A stretch of DNA of 64,000 nt from an uncultured Coriobacteriaceae bacterium (GCA_902790135.1 CADAQM010000026.1:1-64000), one strand, 5' to 3'. Positions 44,322 through 53,592 are shown, numbered from the stretch's first letter. Translations and numbers: made by a program. The notes: generated from the sequence alone by a model not told the origin.

Positions 44322-47300
44322 ATGGCCGAGGGTTGGCGCAAGGGAGACATGATAGGTCGCTTCAGGCTGGATGAGAAGGTCGGAAGCGGTGGGTTTGGCG
44401 AGACGTGGCGTGCCCATGACGAGCTGCTCGACGTAGAGGTGGCGCTCAAGGTGTTTGGCGACGTCGATCCGGCACGTCGAGACCGGTACGTGCGCGAGGC
44501 TCGCGCCCTGGCGCGCTTCTCGTCGGAGCCCGGTATCGCAAGCCTGCGCGACCTGATCGAGGTCGATGGTAATGTCTGCTTGGTCATGGACTACGTCGAG
44601 GGCGAGGATCTTGCGGACATGGTGGAGCGGGAGGGCAGGCTCACGCTCGATCAGACGGTGACCGCCCTCGCCCCTGTCGCAGCCGCCCTCGATCGCCTCC
44701 ATGGGGCAGGCGTCGTGCACCGCGATGTGAGTCCCGACAACGTGCGCGTGTCCCCTGATGGGACGGGCACGCTGCTCGACTTTGGTTCGGCGCTTGCGGC
44801 GGGCCGACATGAAGGCGTGACCGTTACCGTGAGGCCTGGGTTTGCGCCTCCCGAGCAGTTTGGCGATGTGGCGACGCAGGGGCCGTGGACCGACGTGTAT
44901 GCCCTGGCGGCGACGGCATATTACTGCCTGTGCGGCACCGCTCCGGCGGACAGCCTGCAGCGCACGTTCTCCGACACCCTCAAGCGTCCCTCAGAATTGG
45001 GCGTCGAGCTGCCTGCAGAAGCCGAGGATGCTCTGATGGGCGCACTCGTCCTCGATTACCACGAGCGCACCCAGCATGCGGGAGATCTGCTTCAGGGAAT
45101 GCGCATGTGGGCGGCCGAGCCTGGGGCCTCTGCCGCTGGACGGCAATGGCAAACGATATCCACTCTGGCGGAAGTCAAGACAAGCTCAACCAGCGCGGAG
45201 ACGGCAACTGAGGCGACCGAGACGACGTCCATCGAAGCCGAGACGGCATCCACTGCGAACCAGACATCGTCCACTGCGACCAAGGCGACGCACGCAGAAA
45301 CCAAGGCCGAGACCACCGCGACCACATCGGCATCTTGGCAGATCGAAGAGTCCGGTTGGGACGTGACCCCGCGTCATCCCCTCCAGGGACGCAGTCTACG
45401 GAAGGTGCTTCTTCCACTGCTCATACTGATACCCGTGGTGCTCATCGCTGGAGCGCTAGCGCTGGCACGGTTCGGATCGTCAGGTTCGACCTCGGGTGAC
45501 TTGGAAGCCGTGGTTACCGACCAGGGCGTCGACCCCGATACCATAGACGAGGTGACGAGAAGCGCTGAGGTCACCAAGGTCAGCTTCGAGAAATGCGTAG
45601 TTTCTGACGAGGCCATTCAGCGGCTCTCCGAGCGCGAGCAGGTCACCGAGATCGCCTTCGACGCCTGCACCGGCTTTACCGACCTGAGCCCGCTTGCCGC
45701 GCTTCCTAACCTTACCTACCTGCGCCTCTCTGGCATGGAGTCCGCTGACCTGACCAAGATCTTCCCCAAGAAGATGCCCACGGTCGAGCATCTCGTGATC
45801 ACCATGGTCGAGGTTGCCGACGGCAGCACCGATGCGCTTTCCAACTTCACAGGCCTCATCCACCTCGAGCTGACGCCGGTAGCGGGTGTGCGCGACGTCT
45901 CCTTTGTCGGTGCCATGCCAAAGCTGGAGCAGCTTGACCTGTCTGGCATCGACCTCTCGGGCGAAGCCTCCTCGCCGCTGGAGAAGGCTAAGACCATGAG
46001 GACCCTCTCCCTCAATCTGTGCGAGCTTTCGACCATCGACTTCGTTTCGGGGATGCCCGATTTGGAAGAGCTGCAGGTGGTGGGCAACCAGGTGAGCGAT
46101 CTTTCGCCGCTTGCCGCATGCCCCAAGCTCACGGTGCTGTGGATATCGCAGAACAAGGTGCATGACCTGACTCCGCTCAAGGGGTGCGCGAAGCTTGAGG
46201 ACCTAGTGGCGGACGGCAACGGCCTGAGTTCGGTGAGCGGCGTGAGTGGCCATGAGAACCTGAGGCGCATCTCGCTCGCGGACAACAAGCTGACCAGTGC
46301 AGATGGGCTCGAGGACCTTGTGGGTCTCGAGGAGCTCTCGCTGGCACGCAACCAGCTCACCGACATCTCCGCGCTTTCCGGCAACACGTCGCTCAGGCGC
46401 GTTGACCTCTCGTCCAACCAGCTTTCCGACGTCATGGCGCTTGCGTCGTGCGGGGGCATGGAGCACTTGAGCCTTGCCTCCAACCAGATCGGGAGTCTGG
46501 ACGTGTGCGAGCGCTTCACCAAGTTGGAGCAGCTCAATGCCTCCCACAACCAGCTGTCCGACGTCAGCAAGCTTGCGAGCTGCTCGCGCCTCGAGTTCCT
46601 TGCGCTGCAGGATAACCAGATCGAGTCCATCGACGCGCTAGGCAATGGCTTTGTCAAACTCCTTGCGCTAAACGTCTCGTTTAACAGGCTGACGACGGTC
46701 GCACCACTCGCGGATTGTTCCAAGCTGCGCTATCTGGTCATGAACGACAACCAGGTCAAGACCCTCGATGGCCTGCAGGGCAAGCCCGAGCTCGACTCGC
46801 TGCTTGCCAGCAACAACCAGCTTACCGACATATCTGCGCTCGAGTCCTCGACTGGCGTGCTGCAGAACCTCGACCTCGGAAGCAATCAGATCAGCGACAT
46901 CAGCTGTATCTCCGGCATGGGATCGGCTGACAAGTATGGTGTGCGCTGTAACGTGCTGCTCGATCACAACAAGCTCACCTCGGCTGAAGGCCTGCCCTTT
47001 GGCACGAAGTTCTACGCACTGTCGCTTCATGCCAACCCACTCACTGATTTGTCATCACTTTCGCGCGACAACACCGACTGGAATGCGCTGTACCTGCCGT
47101 ACTCGTCGGACATCGACTATGGGCAGTTGGGCGAGCTTGCGCTGGCGAGTACCACGCATATCGTCGACGTGCCCTATGACCAGCAGAACAACGTGCTGCG
47201 AGGCATGGGAATCAGCGACAATGCGTCGCCGGTGTTCACGCCGCAACCTCGATTCATTACTTCCGAGGAGGCTGAAGGGGAGCTCAAGGCGCTGCGCGAT

Positions 47301-47438
47301 CGTGTGAACCAGCGGGTGAGTGGTACCGACAAGACCTCCTCCATCGGCGTCGAGATATCCGAGGACGATGTCGACCTGGAGGCGGACGATGCAGAGTCGG
47401 CGGAAGAGGGCGAGGCGGAGGCTGGTGACGATGCCTGA
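44322..47438 (+). CDS. Membrane Ser/Thr protein kinase with extracellular leucine-rich repeats
   Basis: A 1038-residue sensor kinase. The cytoplasmic kinase (about 1-265) has the Gly loop GSGGFGETW, VAIK-type lysine (VALKVFGD), catalytic VVHRDVSPDNV and DFGSA. A Ser/Thr/Ala-rich linker (about 275-345) leads to a membrane helix (LLPLLILIPVVLIAGALALA, about 362-382), then about thirteen 22-residue LRRs of the SDS22/internalin type (pattern L-x-x-L-x-L-x-x-N-x-[IL]-x-D-[IV]-x-x-L) to about residue 950, and an acidic tail. Bacterial kinases usually carry PASTA or NHL sensors; LRRs are rare. Start ATG 44322; its stop overlaps the FHA-ABC gene by eight bases, so they are one operon. Confidence 0.9.
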   Translation: MAEGWRKGDMIGRFRLDEKVGSGGFGETWRAHDELLDVEVALKVFGDVDPARRDRYVREARALARFSSEPGIASLRDLIEVDGNVCLVMDYVEGEDLADMVEREGRLTLDQTVTALAPVAAALDRLHGAGVVHRDVSPDNVRVSPDGTGTLLDFGSALAAGRHEGVTVTVRPGFAPPEQFGDVATQGPWTDVYALAATAYYCLCGTAPADSLQRTFSDTLKRPSELGVELPAEAEDALMGALVLDYHERTQHAGDLLQGMRMWAAEPGASAAGRQWQTISTLAEVKTSSTSAETATEATETTSIEAETASTANQTSSTATKATHAETKAETTATTSASWQIEESGWDVTPRHPLQGRSLRKVLLPLLILIPVVLIAGALALARFGSSGSTSGDLEAVVTDQGVDPDTIDEVTRSAEVTKVSFEKCVVSDEAIQRLSEREQVTEIAFDACTGFTDLSPLAALPNLTYLRLSGMESADLTKIFPKKMPTVEHLVITMVEVADGSTDALSNFTGLIHLELTPVAGVRDVSFVGAMPKLEQLDLSGIDLSGEASSPLEKAKTMRTLSLNLCELSTIDFVSGMPDLEELQVVGNQVSDLSPLAACPKLTVLWISQNKVHDLTPLKGCAKLEDLVADGNGLSSVSGVSGHENLRRISLADNKLTSADGLEDLVGLEELSLARNQLTDISALSGNTSLRRVDLSSNQLSDVMALASCGGMEHLSLASNQIGSLDVCERFTKLEQLNASHNQLSDVSKLASCSRLEFLALQDNQIESIDALGNGFVKLLALNVSFNRLTTVAPLADCSKLRYLVMNDNQVKTLDGLQGKPELDSLLASNNQLTDISALESSTGVLQNLDLGSNQISDISCISGMGSADKYGVRCNVLLDHNKLTSAEGLPFGTKFYALSLHANPLTDLSSLSRDNTDWNALYLPYSSDIDYGQLGELALASTTHIVDVPYDQQNNVLRGMGISDNASPVFTPQPRFITSEEAEGELKALRDRVNQRVSGTDKTSSIGVEISEDDVDLEADDAESAEEGEAEAGDDA

Positions 47439-48708
47439 GTGGGATGACTGCGCGCTAGCGCGCGTGCGCGCAACGCGCGATGGGAGTCGATCGGGCAGGC
47501 CTTTCCTCTATGGGTTCTTTGCCACGGGACCGGCCGGCGTCTGGGAGCTGGCTGGGACAAAGACCATCGGGCGCATGGGTTCGGGTTGTGACATCGAGAT
47601 TCCCTCTGGGGTGGTGTCGGCGCACCATGGCGAGGTCGCGGTCGCGCAGGGGAGCATTGTCTATCGTGACCTCGGGAGCACCAACGGCACTTGGCTGGAT
47701 GGGACCATCGTCGAAAGTTGCGTAGAGCTTGAGGCCGGAAGCGTGCTCTCCTTCGCACCGAAGTCCGCGCCCGATGAGGTTGCGTTTCGCCTGGTGCTCG
47801 CATATCAGGTGGACGAGGGGAGCAACGAGACCTCTGCGGGCGAGCAGACCGTCGGGCGTAAGGAGGCGAAGTCCTCTCGTGACGTCCCGGAAGGCGAGCA
47901 GCTCGTCATCGACATCGTCGAGAAGAGCGTCGGAAGTTCGCACGCGAGAAAGACGATCCTCTCGGATGTGCACCTGCGCGTGAATCCAAGCGAGTTCGTA
48001 CTGATCCTCGGTGGCTCTGGTGCCGGCAAGTCGACCTTCATCAATGCGGTCATGGGCAACGACAAGGCGGAGGGTACCGTCATGCTGGGCGACACCGACG
48101 TCTATGCCCAATACGAGCGCATCAAGAGACGGATAGGCTACGTCCCCCAGCAGGATCTGGTGAGGGGCAACGACACCGTACGCGCTACCTTGGAGGCTGC
48201 GGCACAGCTACGCATGCCCGCGGACACGCCAATGCGCGTCTGTGCCGAGCGCGCCGCATGGGCGGCCGACATGCTCGGCTTGCGGCGCGAGGGCGACACG
48301 ATGGTCGGGCGTCTCTCAGGTGGCCAGCGCAAGCGTCTCTCGATCGCGGTTGAGCTGGTCGGAGACCCGGCGCTGTTCTTCTTGGACGAACCAGACTCCG
48401 GTCTTGATGGGGTCATGGCACGCCTGCTCATGGAGAACCTCTCTCAGATCTCGGCGCTTGGCAAGATCGTGATGGTCATCACACACGGGCCCGACCGCGC
48501 CGCCGACCTCTTCGACAAGGTGATCGTGCTGGCAAAGTCCGACCGCGACGGGGCAGGCCACCTGTTGTTCTGCGGCACGGTGGACGAGGCAAAGGCCTTC
48601 TTTGGGGCCGACTCGCTGGAGACCATCGTCAAACGTATCAATCGTACGGACGAGGGCGGCGACGGACGCGCCGACGAGTTCCTCGAAAAGTGGGAGGCGC
48701 GACAGTGA
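47431..48708 (+). CDS. FHA domain-ABC transporter ATPase
   Basis: A 425-residue ATPase with an N-terminal FHA domain (about 40-105: TIGRMGSGCDIEIPSGVVSA then GSTNGTWLDG) that should bind phosphothreonine, a linker, then an ABCG-like ATP-binding domain with Walker A GGSGAGKST (about 195), signature LSGGQRKRLS, and Walker B ALFFLDEPDSGLD. The ATG at 47431 overlaps the kinase stop; its own stop overlaps the permease start (TGATG). The architecture matches mycobacterial FHA-ABC exporters such as Rv1747, which are regulated by a neighbouring Ser/Thr kinase; here that kinase is the upstream gene. Confidence 0.9.
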   Translation: MPEWDDCALARVRATRDGSRSGRPFLYGFFATGPAGVWELAGTKTIGRMGSGCDIEIPSGVVSAHHGEVAVAQGSIVYRDLGSTNGTWLDGTIVESCVELEAGSVLSFAPKSAPDEVAFRLVLAYQVDEGSNETSAGEQTVGRKEAKSSRDVPEGEQLVIDIVEKSVGSSHARKTILSDVHLRVNPSEFVLILGGSGAGKSTFINAVMGNDKAEGTVMLGDTDVYAQYERIKRRIGYVPQQDLVRGNDTVRATLEAAAQLRMPADTPMRVCAERAAWAADMLGLRREGDTMVGRLSGGQRKRLSIAVELVGDPALFFLDEPDSGLDGVMARLLMENLSQISALGKIVMVITHGPDRAADLFDKVIVLAKSDRDGAGHLLFCGTVDEAKAFFGADSLETIVKRINRTDEGGDGRADEFLEKWEARQ

Positions 48709-49523
48709 TGGAGACGACGCAAGCAGGACCGCTCCGCCAGACGCGCGTGTGCTTTGGGCGCTGCCTGCGCGCCTTTGTGAACGACCACGGATGGAAGACC
48801 TTCCTGTCGGTGGCCTTGATCACTGTCTTGATTGGCATGGTAATGGGGGAGGACACCTTCGTGGGTTACTACGCCACCAAGAATGGCGCCTTTGCCCTGG
48901 TCTGCGCCTGCATTTGGATCGGCATATTCAACTCGATCCGCACCATCTGCCGCGAGCGTGACATCGTGCGTCGCGAGCATCGCACGGGTCTCAACATTGG
49001 GTCCTATGTCGTCGCACACTGGCTTTACGAGGCGCTTCTCTGCGCTGCGGAAGCAGTGGTAGTCACCCTCATCGTGCGGGTCATGTGCTGGGGCCACTTC
49101 ATCGAAAGGGGCGTGCTCGTGGAGCCGACCCTTGAGGTTCTGGTGACCTTCTTCCTGATCATCTTCTCATCGGACGCATTGGGACTGCTCATCTCGTCGG
49201 TGGTGCGCTCCGAGAACACGGCCATGACGGTGATGCCCTTCGCCCTGATCGTGCAACTGGTCATGTCGGGATCCATCTTCGAGCTGGCGGGCATCCCCAA
49301 GTTCATCTCCGCCCTCACGATCAGCCGTTGGGGACTCGATGCCATTTGCTCGACCGCACATCTCAACCACATGCTCGAGGTGGCGGGCGGCTACGTCGAA
49401 GCCCTTCCCGAGCAGGCGTCCAATCCGCACAATCTCGTGCTGCTCTGGCTCACGCTCTTGGGCTTTGCGGTGATCTACGCGATCCTCGCGATCGTCGCGC
49501 TCTCGTTTGTGGACGAGGGCTAA
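48708..49523 (+). CDS. ABC-2 type permease
   Basis: A 271-residue membrane protein of the ABC-2 exporter family: about six helices including FLSVALITVLIGMVMG, VVAHWLYEALLCAAEAVVVTL, LVTFFLIIFSSDALGLLISS, TVMPFALIVQLVMSGSIF and a last helix near the C terminus. The ATG at 48708 overlaps the ATPase stop. It would form the pore of the exporter whose ATPase is encoded upstream. The substrate cannot be told; ABC-2 systems export lipids, polysaccharides or peptides. Confidence 0.88.
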   Translation: METTQAGPLRQTRVCFGRCLRAFVNDHGWKTFLSVALITVLIGMVMGEDTFVGYYATKNGAFALVCACIWIGIFNSIRTICRERDIVRREHRTGLNIGSYVVAHWLYEALLCAAEAVVVTLIVRVMCWGHFIERGVLVEPTLEVLVTFFLIIFSSDALGLLISSVVRSENTAMTVMPFALIVQLVMSGSIFELAGIPKFISALTISRWGLDAICSTAHLNHMLEVAGGYVEALPEQASNPHNLVLLWLTLLGFAVIYAILAIVALSFVDEG

Positions 49524-49541
49524 AAGCTGACAGACCGAATG

Positions 49542-49581
49542 GTGCCGCGGGGTGTGCGACATGTCGCGAGCCCCGCGGCAC
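49542..49581. terminator. Bidirectional terminator between convergent genes
   Basis: GTGCCGCGGGG pairs with CCCCGCGGCAC, with an inner GCGAC/GTCGC stem, between the convergent permease and trpB genes. Confidence 0.65.
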
Positions 49582-49591
49582 TGTTGTCTCG

Positions 49592-51001
49592 CTACGCCAG
49601 CGGCAGGCCCCCTGCGGCCTGGATACCAGGTACGGCGGGAATGGTGGCAAAGCCAGCCTCGAGCTCCTCGTCGGTGGGGACGTGGTCGACCATGGTGCCG
49701 TTGTTGTAGGCCTCGTAGGCCGTCATGTCAAAGTAGCCGGTGCCCGTCAGGCCGAAGAGGATGACCTTCTCCTCGCCGGTTTCTGCGCACTTGAGGGCCT
49801 CGTCGATGGCCACGCGGATGGCATGGGCGCTCTCGGGGGCGGGCAGGATGGTCTCGAGCTTGGCAAACTGCTCTGCTGCGGCAAAGACCTCAGTCTGGGC
49901 CACGGCCACGGCGTCCAGGTACCCGTCGTGCTTGAGCTGGGAGACGATGGGGCTCATGCCGTGATAGCGCAGGCCGCCGGCGTGGTCGGGGCTGGGGATG
50001 AAGCCGTTGCCGAGCGTGTACATCTTGGCGAGCGGGCAGGTCTGGCCGGTGTCGGCGAAGTCGTAGGCAAAGCGGCCGCGGGTGAGAGACGGGCAGCTCT
50101 TGGGCTCGACGGCGATGAAGCGCGTGTCGGGGTGGACGCCCAGGATCTTGTCGCGCATGAAGGGGGCGATGAGACCACCCAGGTTGGAGCCGCCGCCGGC
50201 GCAGCCGATGACGATGTCGGGGTACTCGCCCAGCTGCTGCAGCGCCTCGTAGCTCTCGAGGCCGATGATGGACTGGTGCAGCAGCACCTGGTTGAGCACC
50301 GATCCCAGCTGGTAGCGGCCGCGGTTCTCGGGTACGTGCAGTGCGCGCTCGACGGCCTCGGAGATGGCGGTTCCCAGAGAGCCGGAACGGTTGGCCTCGT
50401 CGGAGTACATCTTGCGGCCGATCTCGGTCTCCTGGCTGGGGGAGGGCGTCACGTGCGCTCCGAAGGTCTGCATCACGGAGCGGCGGAAGGGCTTCTGCTC
50501 GTAGCTCGTGCGCACCATGAAGACGTCGCAGTCGAGGCCATAGCGTGCCGCGGCCTCGGAGAGGGCGGTGCCCCACTGGCCGGCGCCCGTCTCGGTGGTG
50601 ATGGTGGTCAGGCCCTGCTCATGGGCGTAGTAGGCCTGCGCGAGGGCGGAGTTGAGCTTGTGGGAGCCGCTGGTGTTGTTGCCCTCAAACTTGTAGTAGA
50701 TCTTGGCGGGGGTGCCAAGTGCCTGCTCGAGGCTGTAGGCGCGGCAGAGCGGGCTCGGTCGGTAGATCTTGTACATCTCGCGGATGCCCTCGGGGATGTC
50801 GATGTAGCGCGTCTCGTTGTCGAGCTCCTGGCGGACGAGCTCATCGGCAAAGACAGGAGCGAGCTGCGCGAACTCAGCCACCGCGCCATTGGGCAGGCGC
50901 ATGGGCTCGGGCTTTGTGGGCATGTCGGCGCGAAGGTTGTAGTACTGGGTGGGAATCTGGTCCTCGGACAGGTAGACGCGGTACGGATCCTGCTTGGCCA
51001 T
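49592..51001 (-). CDS. trpB: Tryptophan synthase beta-like protein (TrpB2 type)
   Basis: A 469-residue PLP enzyme of the TrpB2 branch, joining indole and serine to give tryptophan. The PLP lysine is in NTSGSHKLNSAL, the phosphate-binding glycine loop is GCAGGGSNLGG, and TETGAGQWGTALS matches the TrpB active-site loop. No trpA or other trp genes are in the window, so it may use free or imported indole. AAAGGAGG lies six bases before the ATG. Its leader is a T-box with a UGG specifier, consistent with control by uncharged tRNA-Trp. Function by homology is firm; exact pathway role is inference. Confidence 0.93.
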   Translation of the reverse strand: MAKQDPYRVYLSEDQIPTQYYNLRADMPTKPEPMRLPNGAVAEFAQLAPVFADELVRQELDNETRYIDIPEGIREMYKIYRPSPLCRAYSLEQALGTPAKIYYKFEGNNTSGSHKLNSALAQAYYAHEQGLTTITTETGAGQWGTALSEAAARYGLDCDVFMVRTSYEQKPFRRSVMQTFGAHVTPSPSQETEIGRKMYSDEANRSGSLGTAISEAVERALHVPENRGRYQLGSVLNQVLLHQSIIGLESYEALQQLGEYPDIVIGCAGGGSNLGGLIAPFMRDKILGVHPDTRFIAVEPKSCPSLTRGRFAYDFADTGQTCPLAKMYTLGNGFIPSPDHAGGLRYHGMSPIVSQLKHDGYLDAVAVAQTEVFAAAEQFAKLETILPAPESAHAIRVAIDEALKCAETGEEKVILFGLTGTGYFDMTAYEAYNNGTMVDHVPTDEELEAGFATIPAVPGIQAAGGLPLA

Positions 51002-51045
51002 GATGGCCTCCTTTCTGCGCGGGCTGCGCTGTGAGGACGGCCAAC

Positions 51046-51084
51046 AAAAAACGCCCGTCCTCGACCGATGGGGGTCTCGAGGAC
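51046..51084 (-). terminator. T-box terminator hairpin before trpB
   Basis: On the reverse strand GTCCTCGA pairs with TCGAGGAC, followed by GGGCG and TTTTTT. It lies 45 bases before the start of trpB. Confidence 0.8.
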
Positions 51085-51335
51085 AAGCGTGATGGGATAC
51101 GCCTGCGGTGCCACCTCGATTAGCTGGCGCAAGGCCAGCTCTCTCGTTGGAAGACCAACATCTTCCTGCTCTGTAACGGGAGCTCCCGTCGCGACTTCCA
51201 CGCAGCTGCGCTTCTTCGCGCCCTCAGCGGGTCCATTATGCCTGCCAGCTACCGCTCGGATCTCAGCTGCCCGTGCTCTCTGTAGGCGCCTCGACAGGTT
51301 TTACTTCCGCTTCTCAGGTTTGGTGGTGCTCTTCA
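51046..51335 (-). ncRNA. Tryptophan T-box leader of trpB
   Basis: The reverse-strand leader contains the T-box core GAGGTGGCACCGC at 51105-51117, whose UGG segment would pair with the NCCA end of uncharged tRNA, and a terminator further 3' at 51046-51084. Upstream, a stem AGCGG/CCGCT encloses an AGTA loop-E motif on one side and ATAATGGA on the other. This places the specifier UGG (Trp) at 51233-51235. When tRNA-Trp is uncharged the antiterminator would form and trpB be expressed. The boundaries are approximate. Confidence 0.85.
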
Positions 51336-51420
51336 ATTGAGGTGAGTGTACGGGAGTGCTCGTAAAAGCGCGAGTCCCGGTAACCAATCCTTAACGTGGA
51401 GTCGAGCGGTCGTTTGTCAC

Positions 51421-52293
51421 TCAGCAACCCAGGGACTTGAACTGCTTCTGCAGGCGCCTGGCCATCGCATAGAAGTCCGCGTTGCTGATGGTTCCCGAGA
51501 TGACAGCGCCAACCAGTGGCATGGCCTTGCCCACCACCTGACCGCCCAGGCGTTGCGCCAGTCGCTTGGTGAGCGTGTCAGAGATCTGGGCGACCTCCCG
51601 CGAAAGGGCCTTCGCCTCGAGTGCCATGCGCAGGGCCGCGTCGTTGGCGCCTCCTGCCCGCAGCCGTGCGAGACGGGCGAGCACCGCATCTGCCTGCTTG
51701 TCTCCCGCCATCACGCCGAGCATGATTACCAGCGCAGATCCGCTTGCGGCATCGGCCTGCCCGCCGCTGATGCGAATCAGGTCACGCCAGCCGTAGAGGT
51801 AGGTGAGCTTCTGGATGCAGCGGATGAGATACCCGTAGAACTGCGCGAGGTCTGCGGGTATGGTTGCGGCCGCGGCCATGCCGCCGGGTATGCCGGCAGC
51901 TATGGAGAGGACTGTGGTGCGGCGGGCGTCACGGCCGATGGAACGCTTGGCGATCTTGTCGATGTCGCGCGGAGTGAGGCCGGCCAGCGCCGGGGTCGTG
52001 TCGATGGCGTCCCTCAGCTGGTGCGCGTGCCTTCTGCCGAACGCCTCGGTGAGATACGCCGCGCGGTTGACGGCGGTCCCGGGGAGGCGCACCGCTTGGG
52101 CCACGAGCTCGTCGAAGGTGGGGAGCATCGCCTGGATGTCCTCGAATGCCTCCCGATAGGCGTCCGCTGCGCCGCTCAAGGCCTCGCGCGTTGCCGTATA
52201 CGTCTGGGCAAAGAGGTCGGGCTCCACTTCTTGGGAGGTGACGTCGGGCTTGTCCTCGTTGGTGTCCGGCCAATCAAGGCGCTCATCGTCCAT
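51421..52293 (-). CDS. EcsC-family protein
   Basis: A 290-residue protein resembling the EcsC family: IGRDARRTTVLSIAAGIPGG, AAAATIPADLAQFYGYLIRC and a C-terminal GGQVVGKAMPLVGAVISGTISN stretch. The hydrophobic segments could be amphipathic or membrane-embedded. EcsC proteins have no defined biochemical role; the original EcsC lies next to an ABC exporter in Bacillus. Here it lies in a reverse-strand group seven bases after the HAD gene, so the two likely share a message. Confidence 0.78.
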   Translation of the reverse strand: MDDERLDWPDTNEDKPDVTSQEVEPDLFAQTYTATREALSGAADAYREAFEDIQAMLPTFDELVAQAVRLPGTAVNRAAYLTEAFGRRHAHQLRDAIDTTPALAGLTPRDIDKIAKRSIGRDARRTTVLSIAAGIPGGMAAAATIPADLAQFYGYLIRCIQKLTYLYGWRDLIRISGGQADAASGSALVIMLGVMAGDKQADAVLARLARLRAGGANDAALRMALEAKALSREVAQISDTLTKRLAQRLGGQVVGKAMPLVGAVISGTISNADFYAMARRLQKQFKSLGC

Positions 52294-52299
52294 GGGAGC

Positions 52300-53157
52300 T
52301 CACCCCTCCTTCATGAAAGCGGGAAGCACCTCCACGCCCTGCCTGCGTGTCTCACGGGCTGCCTCGGCAATCTGCTCGAGCGCGACGGCAACACCCTCCT
52401 CGTTGGCGGCCCCGATGTGCCAACGTGCGGCGGCAGCTACCTCGGGGTTCGCGTTGGCCACGGCGCAGGAGTGGGTTACCTGCGCAAACATGGCGAGGTC
52501 GTTCTCAGCGTCGCCAAAGACGCAGATCTCGTCGCGGCCGATGCCCAGCGCGCGAGCAAGCACACCGATGCCATCGGCTTTGCTGAGCCCGTGGGGCACC
52601 ACGTCAAACCAGGTGTGCGTGGTGTTGTGGAAGTCGAACTCGGGGAAGGCCACCCTGAGCTTGCTCTGCAGGGCAAGCTCCTCGGCGTGGTCCAGGTTGG
52701 CGATGATGCCGCACTTGACGATGGGGTAGGAGGGCAGCTCATGGCATGCCCGGCTGCCCCGCTGCGCGGCTTCCACAAGGATGGGCCCGAGCTCCGCGCG
52801 GTCGTTGCCTATCCAGTCGGCGGTGCCGTCGGAATCATAGGTGATGAGTGCCACACCTCGGCGCCCGCGCAGCGTCTCGAGCAGGCGCAGCAGCACCGTG
52901 CGATCGAGCATCGACTCCTGCAGGAGCCTCCCTTCCAAAAAGACCTGCTGCCCGTTGACCGTGATGGCCGTGGCGTAGCTCGCCTCGTCTTGGCGGAAGA
53001 ATCCCGCCACCTCGAGGAGGTTGCGACCGGTGGCGGGGCCAAAGACGATGCCCTCCGACTGGCAGGCGTGAATGGCGTCGATGGTGCGTCTGGTGACGCC
53101 GTTGCCCCCATACCAGATGAGGGTGTTGTCCATGTCCGAGAGGACGAGCTTGATCAT
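52300..53157 (-). CDS. HAD-superfamily (Cof-type) phosphatase
   Basis: A 285-residue haloacid-dehalogenase hydrolase of the Cof class. Motif I is LVLSDMDNTL with the nucleophile Asp; motif II lies near ATGRN; motif IV is VFGDAENDLAMF. A cap domain separates the motifs. Such enzymes dephosphorylate sugar phosphates, FMN or cofactors. The ATG at 53157 gives the normal N terminus. Nine bases separate it from the broken rpiB gene upstream on the same strand. Confidence 0.9.
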   Translation of the reverse strand: MIKLVLSDMDNTLIWYGGNGVTRRTIDAIHACQSEGIVFGPATGRNLLEVAGFFRQDEASYATAITVNGQQVFLEGRLLQESMLDRTVLLRLLETLRGRRGVALITYDSDGTADWIGNDRAELGPILVEAAQRGSRACHELPSYPIVKCGIIANLDHAEELALQSKLRVAFPEFDFHNTTHTWFDVVPHGLSKADGIGVLARALGIGRDEICVFGDAENDLAMFAQVTHSCAVANANPEVAAAARWHIGAANEEGVAVALEQIAEAARETRRQGVEVLPAFMKEG

Positions 53158-53165
53158 GGGCGTGG

Positions 53166-53592
53166 CTACTCCGCGGCTGCCAGGGACTGGGTCTGCTCGA
53201 TTTCGGTGAGCATCGCCACGCGTGCGTCGTGACGGCCGCCTTCGTACTCGGCACCGAGCCAGGCGTCGACGATGTCCTTGGCGGTCTCAGGACCAATGAC
53301 GCGTGCGCCGAAGGCCACGATGTTGGTGTTGTTGTGCATGCGTGAGAGGCGCGCGGAGTAGGGCTCGGAGCACACGACGGCGCGGATGCCCTCGACCTTG
53401 TTGGCGGCCAGGCTGATGCCCACGCCGGTGCCGCAGATGAGGATGCCGGCTGATCGGGTAGTTGAAGCTCTCGCTGCTGTCGGTGCCCACGTTGACGATC
53501 TCGTAGCCCTTCTCCTCGAGATAGGTCTTGATCTCGTTCTTGAGCTCGACGGCGGTGTGGTCGTTGCCAATGGCCAGCTTGTGCATTGCCAT
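53166..53592 (-). pseudogene. rpiB: Ribose-5-phosphate isomerase B, broken by an internal deletion
   Basis: RpiB interconverts ribose-5-phosphate and ribulose-5-phosphate. The first 46 residues (MHKLAIGNDHTAVELKNEI to ESFNYP) are in one frame starting at 53592; the rest (AGILICGTGVGISLAANKVE to the end) is in another. At about 53450 the sequence jumps from FNYP to GILICGTG, leaving out some 17-18 residues that always link these motifs, so a segment of about 50-55 bp is missing and the frame is shifted. The catalytic Cys in ICGTGVG is still encoded. The break is a real mutation or assembly error. Confidence 0.85.
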
